Position numbers and translations under genes: made by a program. 64,000 nt of DNA, from assembly GCF_963974575.1 (NCBI RefSeq), contig NZ_CAXBBQ010000005.1:124001-188000 (forward strand), read 5' to 3'. Under the pieces are notes generated by a model, which was given only the letters and a program-made list of their open reading frames with translations, made no database searches and was not told the origin of the DNA. Positions 35,261 through 42,933 of the stretch are shown one piece after another; positions within the stretch are counted from its first letter, which is position 1; every line of letters begins with the position of its first letter. The stretch is from Sphingosinicella sp963974575. GTDB taxonomy: Bacteria; Pseudomonadota; Alphaproteobacteria; Sphingomonadales; Sphingomonadaceae.

Positions 35261-36088
35261 ATGCCGGTCGATACACCACTGAGCTCGTCGGTCGATTTCG
35301 GGATGTCAGGCAGTGCGCGCGACATTGCAGCGCCAACCAATAAGGATCACGCGCCACCAGCATTGAGCTCCCGCGCGATCGAGCGGATGCTCGCTCTAGG
35401 TCAGATGAGCAGGGGTTTCGTGCATGATTTCAGGAACGTCCTTGGCGTGATTTCCGCAGCGGTGCGTCTGGCCGAACGACATGCTGACGATCCTTTGTTG
35501 GTCACCGACTTTCTCGTGGGCGCGCAGGAGGGAGTGGAGCGCGGGTTGCGGATGACCACGCGACTGCTCAACTTCGCGAGCGGGCATGATTGCGACATCC
35601 ATGCTCACAACGTCAATGATGCCCTGGTACGATTGGAAATCCTGCTGCGATATGCTGCCGGATCGGGGATCCGGATTGTGGTGAAGCTCGGTCCCGACGT
35701 CCCGGATGTTGAATTTGAATTTCCGCAGTTCAACGCCGCGATCATGAATCTCGTCGTCAACGCGCGGGATGCCATGCCCGACGGCGGGACCATCCGGATC
35801 AGCACTGCCCTGATTTCGCGACCCGTATCGCGCGACCAAGGGCCGGATCATTACGTGCGGGTTCGGGTGAGAGACAATGGTACGGGCATGGACGCGGGGG
35901 TCAGGCGCAGGATCTTCGACCCTTTCTTTACTACCAAGGCCGGTGCCGGGACGGGACTGGGGATCCCGCAGATTGATGCGTTCGTGCGGCAGGCCGGCGG
36001 CTTCTTGAGGATCGACACCGCGATCGGTGTCGGCACCACCGTCGATCTCTTTTTCCCCTGTGCCGACGGTTCCGCCGATCTCCACTAG
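35261..36088 (+). CDS. Cytoplasmic sensor histidine kinase without a recognisable sensor domain
   Basis: A 275-residue soluble kinase. The phospho-acceptor box is 'MSRGFVHDFRNVLGVI' (His55), the ATP-binding domain has the N box 'IMNLVVNARDAMPDGG', G1 'DNGTGMD', F box 'FDPFFTTK' and G2 'GAGTGLGIPQI'. The first 40 residues are the only candidate input region; no membrane segment or PAS domain is seen. The convergent receiver gene at 36.4-36.7 kb is a plausible partner. Confidence 0.85.
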   Translation: MPVDTPLSSSVDFGMSGSARDIAAPTNKDHAPPALSSRAIERMLALGQMSRGFVHDFRNVLGVISAAVRLAERHADDPLLVTDFLVGAQEGVERGLRMTTRLLNFASGHDCDIHAHNVNDALVRLEILLRYAAGSGIRIVVKLGPDVPDVEFEFPQFNAAIMNLVVNARDAMPDGGTIRISTALISRPVSRDQGPDHYVRVRVRDNGTGMDAGVRRRIFDPFFTTKAGAGTGLGIPQIDAFVRQAGGFLRIDTAIGVGTTVDLFFPCADGSADLH

Positions 36089-36150
36089 CAGTCGCGTAAG
36101 CTCGCTGGATCGACCGACTTTTAGTGGCAAGGACCGGCTCGCCACCCGAG

Positions 36151-36378
36151 TCATTCCCCTTTGGGCGCGGAGGCGGCCTGTCGGAAGCGCGCATGATAGA
36201 CAGCGGAACGAGCGCCGTACCCAAAGTGGGCAATCGCAATCTGCTCGGTTGCCACGGCGCGCGCGAGAAGGGTGGGTTTATCGAAAGGGTCGGCGCTCGC
36301 GTGCCCAAGTTCGGCCGCGCACCACGCTTCGAGAATGTGGTCGTCGGAGCGCCGATGGACGCCGTTTTGCTCCAACAA
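36151..36378 (-). CDS. Possible small protein of unknown function
   Basis: A 75-residue frame ('DDHILEAWCAAELGHASADPFDKPTLLARAVATEQIAIAHFGYGARSAV') with protein-like composition and no recognised family. It lies directly downstream of the receiver gene and partly coincides with where that gene's C-terminal tail would run after a frameshift. Weak support. Confidence 0.25.
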   Translation of the reverse strand: MLEQNGVHRRSDDHILEAWCAAELGHASADPFDKPTLLARAVATEQIAIAHFGYGARSAVYHARFRQAASAPKGE

Positions 36379-36382
36379 TATC

Positions 36383-36748
36383 TCAAGTTGTCCACCAATC
36401 GCTTATGCCATGGGGCCTAGCGATAAAGCCCGCGACGATCGGCAAGGTATTGGGCTCGGGACGAATCCGTCCTGAATTTATGAGAATGACCGTTTCGGGC
36501 CAGCGTTCGCGGATCGTGCCGGCGAGCTCAAGGCCGTCCATGCCACCCGGCGTTTCGACGTCAGTGAGGACAACGCCGATATCGCGACGATGGTCGAGAA
36601 TCGCGAGTGCGTCACGAGCATCGTGGGTCTCGAATACGCGGTATCCCTCGTTCACAAGAGCTTCCGCGGCGAACATGCGCACAAGCGGTTCGTCCTCAAC
36701 GACGAAGGCGATATTGTGATCCGGCGCGGACCCTTTCGGGTTCTCCAT
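36383..36748 (-). CDS. Single-domain response regulator (receiver), probably frameshifted at its end
   Basis: A 121-residue receiver domain: acidic pocket 'VVEDEPLVRM' (E18/D19), phosphorylation site 'VLTDVETPGGMDGLEL' (Asp63) and 'ILINSGR' with the conserved Ser. The usual K-P pair is R111-P112 ('FIARPHG'). The last residues 'SDWWTT' look out of frame: a single-base change would give 'LVDNLRYCW', a normal final helix. It probably accepts phosphate from the kinase at 35.3 kb. A 12-base G run lies just upstream of the start. Confidence 0.75.
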   Translation of the reverse strand: MENPKGSAPDHNIAFVVEDEPLVRMFAAEALVNEGYRVFETHDARDALAILDHRRDIGVVLTDVETPGGMDGLELAGTIRERWPETVILINSGRIRPEPNTLPIVAGFIARPHGISDWWTT

Positions 36749-36762
36749 TATACATCTCTCCG

Positions 36763-36774
36763 CCCCCCCCCCCC
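36763..36774 (-). repeat. Homopolymer of 12 G (minus strand) in the leader of the receiver gene
   Basis: Twelve consecutive C on the plus strand, ending 14 bases before the receiver start codon and just outside its GGAGAG ribosome site. Such runs change length by slippage and could alter promoter spacing or the leader; they are also a classic place for sequencing error. Confidence 0.7.
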
Positions 36775-36828
36775 GCCGCTCGAGGGATTCTTCCGCAGCG
36801 CGTCGGTGAAATTGCCGCGGACCGAGCG

Positions 36829-37085
36829 CTAAACCACTTCTCCAGCCACGTCATAGCCGGGGGTTGACGGTTCCAGCTCGTCGACCGGCGCCACCTGCTC
36901 GCTTATCAAAATGGCGAATTTCGCACCGGCATAGAGCTGCCCGGCTGATGCCAGGCTCGGGTGACGACCCGGATCTTGCCATTGATCTCGACCTGCTCGC
37001 CCGGGGTTGGGGAGCGCGCGAAATGAAAGCATCCGGTGGGTGTGGCATTCTTATGCTCGCGACCATCGAAGACATCGACTAGCAT
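36829..37085 (-). pseudogene. Small unknown protein after sod, frameshifted
   Basis: ATG 37085 behind AGAGGAAACG opens 'MLVDVFDGREHKNATPTGCFHFARSPTPGEQVEINGKIRVVTRAW', which loses sense after about 50 residues. In the next frame 'GQLYAGAKFAILISEQVAPVDELEPSTPGYDVAGEVV' continues to a TAG at 36829. One base lost or gained near 36945 explains both. The product would be about 85 residues. It is the last gene of the peroxiredoxin-sod operon, 12 bases after sod. No family recognised. Confidence 0.55.
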
Positions 37086-37097
37086 CTCGTTTCCTCT

Positions 37098-37796
37098 TTA
37101 TTTGACGGGAACAGTGGACGGCGCGGGATATTGCCAGGGCTCGGCTCGGCCGAGGGCAGCGTCATATTGTTTCTCGGCGAAGGACCAGTCGGCGAGCTTG
37201 GTCCACCATAGCGTCAGCCACTGGGCGCGATCCTGCCGATGATCGATGTAATAGGCATGCTCCCACACGTCGCAGCACAGGAGCGGGGTGACACCATCGT
37301 CCAAAACGGGACATCCGGCATCATGGGTTGAGATAACCTCAAGCCTGTTGCCTCGCGCCACGAGCCAGACCCAGCCGGACGCGAAATGGCCTGTGCCTTC
37401 TGCGACGAAGCGCGTTCCGAGCGCTTCCATCCCGCCAAAGCTGGCGTTGATGGTAGTGGCGAGCACGTCGCCCGGTTGAGCAGGCGCCGGCGTCATGCTT
37501 TCCCAGAAGAAGCCATGGTTCCAGGCTTGGGCTGCATTGTTGAACAACCCTTGGGTGCCGCTCGCATGGGCCGCGCGAATGACGGCCTCGAGTGTCGATA
37601 CCGCTTCATTCCGTTCGGCCAGCAGACGATTGAGCGTCTCGACATAGCGCGCATGATGCTTGCCGTGATGGATCGCCAAAGTCTCCGCGGAGAGGACGGG
37701 CACCAGAGTATCGATGCCATAGGGAAGGGGAGGGAGCGCGAATGCGACGGCGCCCGCGACAGAGGACCGTAAGGTGCTTGAGTCTAGATCAGCCAT
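37098..37796 (-). CDS. sodB: Fe/Mn superoxide dismutase
   Basis: A 232-residue superoxide dismutase. Metal ligands are recognisable: first His in 'LAIHHGKHHARYV' (about H43), His in 'FNNAAQAWNHGFFW', and Asp/His in 'DVWEHAYYIDH'. The 'GFFWESM' and 'FGGMEAL' stretches fit the iron type; metal choice is an inference. About 20 extra N-terminal residues precede the usual start. ATG 37796 follows CAGGAGAT. Fourth gene in the peroxiredoxin-carbonic anhydrase operon. Confidence 0.93.
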   Translation of the reverse strand: MADLDSSTLRSSVAGAVAFALPPLPYGIDTLVPVLSAETLAIHHGKHHARYVETLNRLLAERNEAVSTLEAVIRAAHASGTQGLFNNAAQAWNHGFFWESMTPAPAQPGDVLATTINASFGGMEALGTRFVAEGTGHFASGWVWLVARGNRLEVISTHDAGCPVLDDGVTPLLCCDVWEHAYYIDHRQDRAQWLTLWWTKLADWSFAEKQYDAALGRAEPWQYPAPSTVPVK

Positions 37797-37869
37797 AGAA
37801 ATCTCCTGATTTTGGGGAAAAGAGAGCAGTTCGCAGGCACCGGTGACGGACGGACGCGGGTTCGGCGGC

Positions 37870-38268
37870 TCAGTGGGCATGGCCAGCTCCTGCGGCGCGG
37901 GCGTTGAGGGCGGCGATGCAGAGCGAAATCACTCGATGCGCGTGGTCGCCCGGCCATCTGCCTTGCGCGCCCGCGACGATCACATGGGTGCCGTCCACTT
38001 CGATCCAACAGCCTGGCGGGACGAGGGTCGCAGCTGCCGAGCGGACTTCGGAATAGCGCAGCGCCCGCACGCGTGTACCGTCGGCTTGCGACCAGATCCC
38101 GGCCTCGACTCGGGGCAGTTCGATCAAAGCGGGGAACACGGCCAGGGCGATCTCGCCATCAAGCGCGCGACTTGGCGTGATGGCCCGTTGGCAGGCCGCA
38201 ATGGCGACCGCAAGCTGCGCTCCACCACTGTCGCCCGCCAAGGCCGATGGTGAGCAAAGCATGCTCAT
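37870..38268 (-). CDS. Unknown protein in the peroxiredoxin-carbonic anhydrase-SOD operon
   Basis: A 132-residue protein of unknown family. Visible stretches: 'AACQRAITPSRALDGEIALAVFPALIELPRVEAGIWSQADGTRVR' and 'VPPGCWIEVDGTHVIVAGAQGRWPGDHAHRVISLCIAALNA'. No signal peptide or membrane helix. Its ATG overlaps the carbonic anhydrase stop (ATGA), so it is translated with it, and sod follows 73 bases later. Tight coupling suggests a function with one of its neighbours. Confidence 0.65.
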   Translation of the reverse strand: MSMLCSPSALAGDSGGAQLAVAIAACQRAITPSRALDGEIALAVFPALIELPRVEAGIWSQADGTRVRALRYSEVRSAAATLVPPGCWIEVDGTHVIVAGAQGRWPGDHAHRVISLCIAALNARAAGAGHAH

Positions 38269-38957
38269 CGAGCGCGCCCCGTGCCGTCAGGTGGAGGCAC
38301 GCCGCGACCGTCCTGGTGGACCGGCTCGCAGACGGCGCGCAACAGACCATCGCTGATCGCATAAACCCATCCGTGCAGCGTTAGGGCAGCTTTCGCCGCC
38401 CATGCAGTACGCACGAGGCGGTTGGCGGCGAGGGCTTCAACCTGAGCGACGACGTTCCGCTCGCACAACGCATTGGCGTCGGCCTGATCGGGTGCGGCCT
38501 TGCAGGGATGCGCGTGGTGAACGGCCCGCACCGGTGCGAGCCAATCGCCGATCGCATCGGCTGTTGCGGGCGCCATGGCGGCCTGGATGCCGCCACAGCC
38601 ATAATGGCCGACGACGATAATATGTTGAACGTGCAGCGCCTCGATCGCGAATTGCAGCGCGGCTGCAAAGTTGGGATCATTCTCCATTGCGAGATTGGCG
38701 ACGTTGCGGTGGACGAACATCTCGCCGGGATCGAGGTTGACGATCTCGGTCGCAGGCACGCGGCTATCTGAACATCCTATCCAGAAGTAGCTGGGCCTCT
38801 GCTGGCCGACGAGGCGGCTGAAGAAGCTCGGATCGACCAAAGTCTTGGACTTTGCCCAAGCCTGATTGCGGGCGAACAGGTCGGCGAGGTCATTATCGTC
38901 ACCGCGCGTCACGGTGGCGGGTTTTTCGGCCGCCCTATTCCCCCGCACGCTCATCAC
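38265..38957 (-). CDS. can: Beta-class carbonic anhydrase
   Basis: A 230-residue beta-carbonic anhydrase interconverting CO2 and bicarbonate. Zinc ligands C62, H118 and C121 with the catalytic dyad D64/R66 are visible in 'GCSDSRVPATEIVNLDPGEMFVHRNVANL' and 'VVGHYGCGGI'. Full length. The start overlaps the peroxiredoxin stop (ATGA) and the stop overlaps the next start. Confidence 0.93.
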   Translation of the reverse strand: MMSVRGNRAAEKPATVTRGDDNDLADLFARNQAWAKSKTLVDPSFFSRLVGQQRPSYFWIGCSDSRVPATEIVNLDPGEMFVHRNVANLAMENDPNFAAALQFAIEALHVQHIIVVGHYGCGGIQAAMAPATADAIGDWLAPVRAVHHAHPCKAAPDQADANALCERNVVAQVEALAANRLVRTAWAAKAALTLHGWVYAISDGLLRAVCEPVHQDGRGVPPPDGTGRAR

Positions 38958-39595
38958 TGAGTAGCCTTCTCGAGGTCGACGACGCGGAGATAAGGTTTGA
39001 GGGTAGTGTACCCCTGCGGGAACAGGCGGGATGCCTCTTCCTCGGACAATTTGGGCGAAATGACCACAGGCTCGCCTGGGTTCCAGTTGACCGGCGTTGC
39101 GATGCTGCGGGCGTCGGTAAGCTGGAGGCTGTCGATTGCGCGCAGGATCTCCGCAAAATTACGCCCCGTCGAGGGCGGATACGTCAGAATCAGACGGACC
39201 TTGCGCAAAGGATCGATGACGAACACCGATCGCACGGTGACGGTGGGATCACTCTCCGGATGAATCATGTCGTACAGCGTCGAGACGCGGGCATCGGGAT
39301 CGGCGATCATCGGAAAATCGAGCTTCGCGCCTTGGGTTTCCTCGATGTCGACCTCCCATCTGCGATGCGCTTCCACCGGATCGACCGAGAGTCCGATTGG
39401 CTTGACGTTGCGCTTGTCCCATTCAGGGCGGAGCTTGGCGACTTCGCCGAGTTCGGTGGTGCATACCGGGGTGAAGTTCTTCGGATGGCTGAACAGGACG
39501 CCCCAGCTGGACCCAAGCCAGTCGTGGAACCGGAGGAGGCCGTGCGTGCTGTTCTGTTCGAAGTCGGGGGCAATCTGCCCAAGCTGGATGGTCAT
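38954..39595 (-). CDS. 1-Cys peroxiredoxin (Prx6/AhpC-TSA family)
   Basis: A 213-residue peroxiredoxin. The peroxidatic cysteine is C45 in 'FSHPKNFTPVCTTELGEVA', and the long C-terminal dimerisation domain ('NWNPGEPVVISPKLSEEEA...GYTTLKPYLRVV') marks the 1-Cys Prx6 type. It reduces hydrogen peroxide and alkyl peroxides in the cytoplasm. ATG 39595 follows AGGAG. First gene of the operon; the promoter region at 39600-39700 has an AATATTATT core. Confidence 0.93.
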   Translation of the reverse strand: MTIQLGQIAPDFEQNSTHGLLRFHDWLGSSWGVLFSHPKNFTPVCTTELGEVAKLRPEWDKRNVKPIGLSVDPVEAHRRWEVDIEETQGAKLDFPMIADPDARVSTLYDMIHPESDPTVTVRSVFVIDPLRKVRLILTYPPSTGRNFAEILRAIDSLQLTDARSIATPVNWNPGEPVVISPKLSEEEASRLFPQGYTTLKPYLRVVDLEKATQ

Positions 39596-39693
39596 GGACG
39601 CTCCTTCATGCTGCGGGGCCCATTGTGACGGGCTGGCAAAAATCAAACCGGCGAATGATATTCATGTTTCTCATCAACAATATTATTATAAAC

Positions 39694-39930
39694 CTAGGGC
39701 TTGGGCGCGAGCCATCCGATGGAGAACAGCGCCGCGACTGAGGCGAGGAGCATCGCGACGGCGTCGTCATTCTTGTCCACGACACGGGCCTCTTCGAGCA
39801 GCCACAACATGACCCCGATCGAAAAGATGGCGCCCACGAGCGCGACCATCCAGTAGGCATGCGGCGGTCGGACATTCTCATCCTTGCCGGTCTGGATGCG
39901 GGCTTTGCGGGGGTCTTTCTTCATCGCCAT
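39694..39930 (-). CDS. Small two-helix membrane protein, unknown
   Basis: About 78 residues: a charged N-terminus ('MKKDPRKARIQTGKDE') and two transmembrane helices ('YWMVALVGAIFSIGVMLWLLE' and 'AMLLASVAALFSIGWLA'). The start may be ATG 39930 or 39924. No named family. It lies between the peroxiredoxin operon promoter and another small membrane gene of the same strand. Confidence 0.5.
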   Translation of the reverse strand: MAMKKDPRKARIQTGKDENVRPPHAYWMVALVGAIFSIGVMLWLLEEARVVDKNDDAVAMLLASVAALFSIGWLAPKP

Positions 39931-40295
39931 AGCCGGCTTCGTCGCTGTCCGCTCCGTCGCTGGCTCACATCCTCGCGGTGCGTTGGTCTGGATGGGCCGG
40001 AGACGGGCGGCCAAACGGAATGAATGTCGAAAGGCGGCGGAATCTCGTGCGAACTTTCACGCACCTGGCGCTGCGCCGACCGTTCGATGTGAAGGCTGAC
40101 GACAATACCGAGGCAGACCGCTGCGAAGAACGTAATCGCGGCGATCGAGAAGCCGGTACTGAAAAAGCCGTGATCGTGAAAATAGAGGATTCCTAGGCCC
40201 ACGCCGACCAGCAGGAGGGTGAGCGCAGCTATGGTTGCGTACAGCTCAGATTTCCTGGGCGGGCGTTCGGGCCGGAAGAATCCTGGATGTCTCAC
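39921..40295 (-). CDS. Small two-helix membrane protein, unknown
   Basis: A 124-residue frame from GTG 40295. Two transmembrane helices at about residues 18-38 ('YATIAALTLLLVGVGLGILYF') and 46-67 ('FSTGFSIAAITFFAAVCLGIVVSL'). The last 45 residues, rich in Pro, Ser and Arg, may be out of frame. It overlaps the next small membrane gene. Confidence 0.45.
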   Translation of the reverse strand: MRHPGFFRPERPPRKSELYATIAALTLLLVGVGLGILYFHDHGFFSTGFSIAAITFFAAVCLGIVVSLHIERSAQRQVRESSHEIPPPFDIHSVWPPVSGPSRPTHREDVSQRRSGQRRSRLWR

Positions 40296-40391
40296 TGGGC
40301 ATTATGCTCGAACGTTGCAGTCTCTTCGATGATGGTTAGGGGTGAGGGTGTCACCTTGCACTGGTACCATCGATCCGCTAGCATCTATAAT

Positions 40392-40407
40392 GCAAATGAA
40401 TATTATT
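40392..40407. promoter_or_regulatory. Shared AT-rich promoter motif, copy 2
   Basis: GCAAATGAATATTATT, an exact repeat of 30173-30188, here flanked by TGC so that GCAA-N10-TTGC forms a dyad. It lies 28 bases before the LysR start and may be an autoregulatory site. Confidence 0.45.
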
Positions 40408-40434
40408 GCGCTTTGTACATAAGGAATTTGCTGT

Positions 40435-41283
40435 ATGGACATCAGCGCCGCCCGCACTTTTCTGGAAGTCGTCAAGACCGGCAGCTTCGTGAGTGCGGCG
40501 GCCAATCTCCATTTAACCCAAACCGCGGTCAGCGCTCGAATCCGGGTGTTGGAGGACCAGCTCGATCGGCCGCTGTTCGTCCGCAACAAGGCTGGCGCGA
40601 AACTGACGCCTGCCGGCGAGCAGTTCCTGCGATTTGCAGCCACATTGGTTCAGGTCTGGGCGCGGGCGCAGCGTGCGGTGGCGCTGCCGCCCGGCCGGGA
40701 AACGGTCGTCACCGTGGGGGTCGAACTCAGCCTTTGGAGCCCGCTCTTGCGGCACTGGCTTCTGTGGATGCGGCGTGAATGTCCGGACATCGCCGTCGGC
40801 ACACATATCGATGCTTCCGAGCGTCTCATGGAGCAGGTGCAGGAGGGATCGCTGGACGTTGCCGTGCTCTACGCGGCGCCGAGCCGGCCGGGGATCATCG
40901 CGGAACTGCTGTTTGAAGAGAAGCTTATCCTGGTCCGCACGACACCGACCGACCGGCCTCTTGCCCGCGAGGATCACGTACTGGTGGATTGGGGCGAGGA
41001 ATTTGCCGCGAGCCACCAGGCGGCCTTTCCCGACGAACCCAATGCGGTGGTGTCGATCAGTTATGGCCCGCTCGCCCTCGACTATATCCTTGCGACGGGT
41101 GGTTGCGGCTATTTCCGCCAGGGTTTCATTCGGTCCTATCTCGATGAAGGGCGACTCGCGCTCGTGCCGAATAGCCCGGAATTCTCTTACTCCGCCCATG
41201 TGGTGCATTCGACGAAAGCCGACCAGGAGGTGATGAACCGCATCCGAGCGGGCCTCCGGGAGGCTGCGGCGCTTTCAGTGTGA
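40435..41283 (+). CDS. LysR-type transcriptional regulator, paralogue 1
   Basis: A 282-residue LysR regulator. The N-terminal helix-turn-helix 'DISAARTFLEVVKTGSFVSAAANLHLTQTAVSARIRVLEDQL' is canonical. The effector domain follows and is about 80% identical by eye to the protein encoded at 41.99 kb. ATG 40435 follows AAGGAATT. The next gene (ferritin-like) starts 10 bases after the stop. Targets are unknown; candidates are the shared AT-rich promoters nearby. Confidence 0.9.
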   Translation: MDISAARTFLEVVKTGSFVSAAANLHLTQTAVSARIRVLEDQLDRPLFVRNKAGAKLTPAGEQFLRFAATLVQVWARAQRAVALPPGRETVVTVGVELSLWSPLLRHWLLWMRRECPDIAVGTHIDASERLMEQVQEGSLDVAVLYAAPSRPGIIAELLFEEKLILVRTTPTDRPLAREDHVLVDWGEEFAASHQAAFPDEPNAVVSISYGPLALDYILATGGCGYFRQGFIRSYLDEGRLALVPNSPEFSYSAHVVHSTKADQEVMNRIRAGLREAAALSV

Positions 41284-41293
41284 GAGGTGACTC

Positions 41294-41791
41294 ATGATAC
41301 CAGAGGACGAGCCTTCATCTCCGGTCTGCTACATGGCCGAGGCAGACGACGTCTATATGGGCTTTGCTGGCCGCGACGAACTTCTCAAGAGCCTCGACGA
41401 GTTGCTTGAGGCTGAGCGAGCGGGGGCCAAGGTCGCGCTCGCCAGCAGCAGGATGCCAGCGACGCGCGCCTATACGGCGCTGATGCGCACCATTTGGGCC
41501 GATGAAGCGCGTTGGTGCGCGATGCTCGCCGAGCAGATCGGGCGCCTGGAGGCGACACCTTCGCACCAGACGGGCGCGTTTCGGGAAAAGGCGTTGGCGA
41601 TCGCGGATCCATTCGACCGGCTGGCTTTCCTCAATCGGGGCCAAGCATGGGTTGTTCGAAAGCTGGAAGAGATGCTCCCGCGTGTGCGCGACGAGCAGCT
41701 TCACGGCGTCCTCAAGGACATGCTGGAAAGCCATAGGCGCAATATCCGGAGCGCCGCCGACCTCCTTCATACGGAAAACGCGGCGTGTTGA
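41294..41791 (+). CDS. Ferritin-like four-helix protein (DUF6306-like)
   Basis: A 165-residue helical protein: 'CYMAEADDVYMGFAGRDELLKSLDELLEAERAGAKVALASS' then 'IWADEARWCAMLAEQIGRLEA' and 'LKDMLESHRRNIRSAADLL'. Paired Glu/His residues in each helix suggest a ferritin-like metal site. I believe this is the family named DUF6306, but that name is from memory. Coupled to LysR paralogue 1 at 10-base spacing, so likely controlled by or functionally tied to it. Confidence 0.7.
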   Translation: MIPEDEPSSPVCYMAEADDVYMGFAGRDELLKSLDELLEAERAGAKVALASSRMPATRAYTALMRTIWADEARWCAMLAEQIGRLEATPSHQTGAFREKALAIADPFDRLAFLNRGQAWVVRKLEEMLPRVRDEQLHGVLKDMLESHRRNIRSAADLLHTENAAC

Positions 41792-41989
41792 ACCCGCGCC
41801 CGACACATGCACGTCGTGGGGCGTCAGGGCGGTCAGGTCGTGCCACAACGGGTTATTGTCCCGATCTAGCCAGACGCAGGATTGATGGAGCTCGACCCAA
41901 CCCGCTCTGCTCTTGAGTAACCGCGTTTCCCGCGCTATTGCAATCGAAATTCGAATATGAATGCGCGTTATACGCAAGGAATTTGTACA

Positions 41990-42838
41990 GTGGACATCGC
42001 GGTAGCGCGAACCTTTCTCGAGGTTGTGAAGACCGGCAGCTTCGTGGGGGCGGCCGCCAATCTCAACCTCACCCAGACTGCTGTCAGCGCACGAATTCGG
42101 GGCTTGGAAGAGCAACTCGACTGCCCGCTGTTCATCCGCAACAAGGCCGGTGCCAAATTGACCCCCGCAGGCGAGCAGTTCCTTAGGTTCGCCACGACGC
42201 TGGTGCAGGTGTGGTCCCGGGCACGCCGCGCGGTGGCCTTGCCGCCGGGTCGTGAGACGGTGGTCACAGTGGGCGCGGAACTGAGCCTGTGGAGTCCGCT
42301 GCTGCGCCACTGGCTCCTGTGGATGCGGCGCGAATGTCCCGAAATCGCGGTTCGGACGCAGATCGACACAGCGGATAATCTGATGGAGCAGGTCCAGGAT
42401 GGATCGCTCGACGTGGCGATCCTTTATGCCGCACCGCACCGGCCGGGCGTTGTCGCAGAGCTCTTGTTCGAAGAGAAGCTGGTGATGGTGAGAACCACAC
42501 CCACGACAGCACCCCTATCGCCGCAGGACCATGTCCAGATCGATTGGGGCGATGAGTTTGCGGCGAGTTTCCAGGCCGCCTTTCCCAATCATCCCAACGC
42601 CGTGGTCTCAATTAGCTATGGTCCGTTGGCGCTGGAATATATTCTGGCGACGGGCGGTAGCGGTTATTTTCGGAAAGGCATTATCCGCTCCTATCTTGAG
42701 GAGAACCGGCTTGTCCTTGTTCCCGGCAGCCCGGAATTCTCCTATTCCGCATATGTCGTGCACTCCACCAAGGCCGATCCGGGCGTGATGGATCGCATCC
42801 GCGAGGGGCTCCGCGTCGCCGCAAAGATCGCCGTCTGA
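41990..42838 (+). CDS. LysR-type transcriptional regulator, paralogue 2
   Basis: A 282-residue LysR regulator that aligns end to end with paralogue 1 without gaps ('DIAVARTFLEVVKTGSFVGAAANLNLTQTAVSARIRGLEEQL'). GTG 41990 corresponds to the ATG of paralogue 1 and has AAGGA at the same distance; the upstream ATG 41957 was rejected. The upstream 45 bases also resemble those of paralogue 1, so the duplication included the promoter. Confidence 0.88.
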   Translation: MDIAVARTFLEVVKTGSFVGAAANLNLTQTAVSARIRGLEEQLDCPLFIRNKAGAKLTPAGEQFLRFATTLVQVWSRARRAVALPPGRETVVTVGAELSLWSPLLRHWLLWMRRECPEIAVRTQIDTADNLMEQVQDGSLDVAILYAAPHRPGVVAELLFEEKLVMVRTTPTTAPLSPQDHVQIDWGDEFAASFQAAFPNHPNAVVSISYGPLALEYILATGGSGYFRKGIIRSYLEENRLVLVPGSPEFSYSAYVVHSTKADPGVMDRIREGLRVAAKIAV

Positions 42839-42933
42839 TCGCCGCCGCCGAGATCGCGCTGCGATGCGCCGGGGCCGGAGCAGGCTCCGACGCACAGCCT
42901 GGCCCCGCAACCCAGCTTCTTCGACTGTTATCT

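Noticed and set aside
41315..42439. Minus-strand open frame of 374 codons across the DUF6306-like and LysR 2 genes
   Set aside because: Antisense to two coupled genes; contains the reverse of the LysR helix-turn-helix region.
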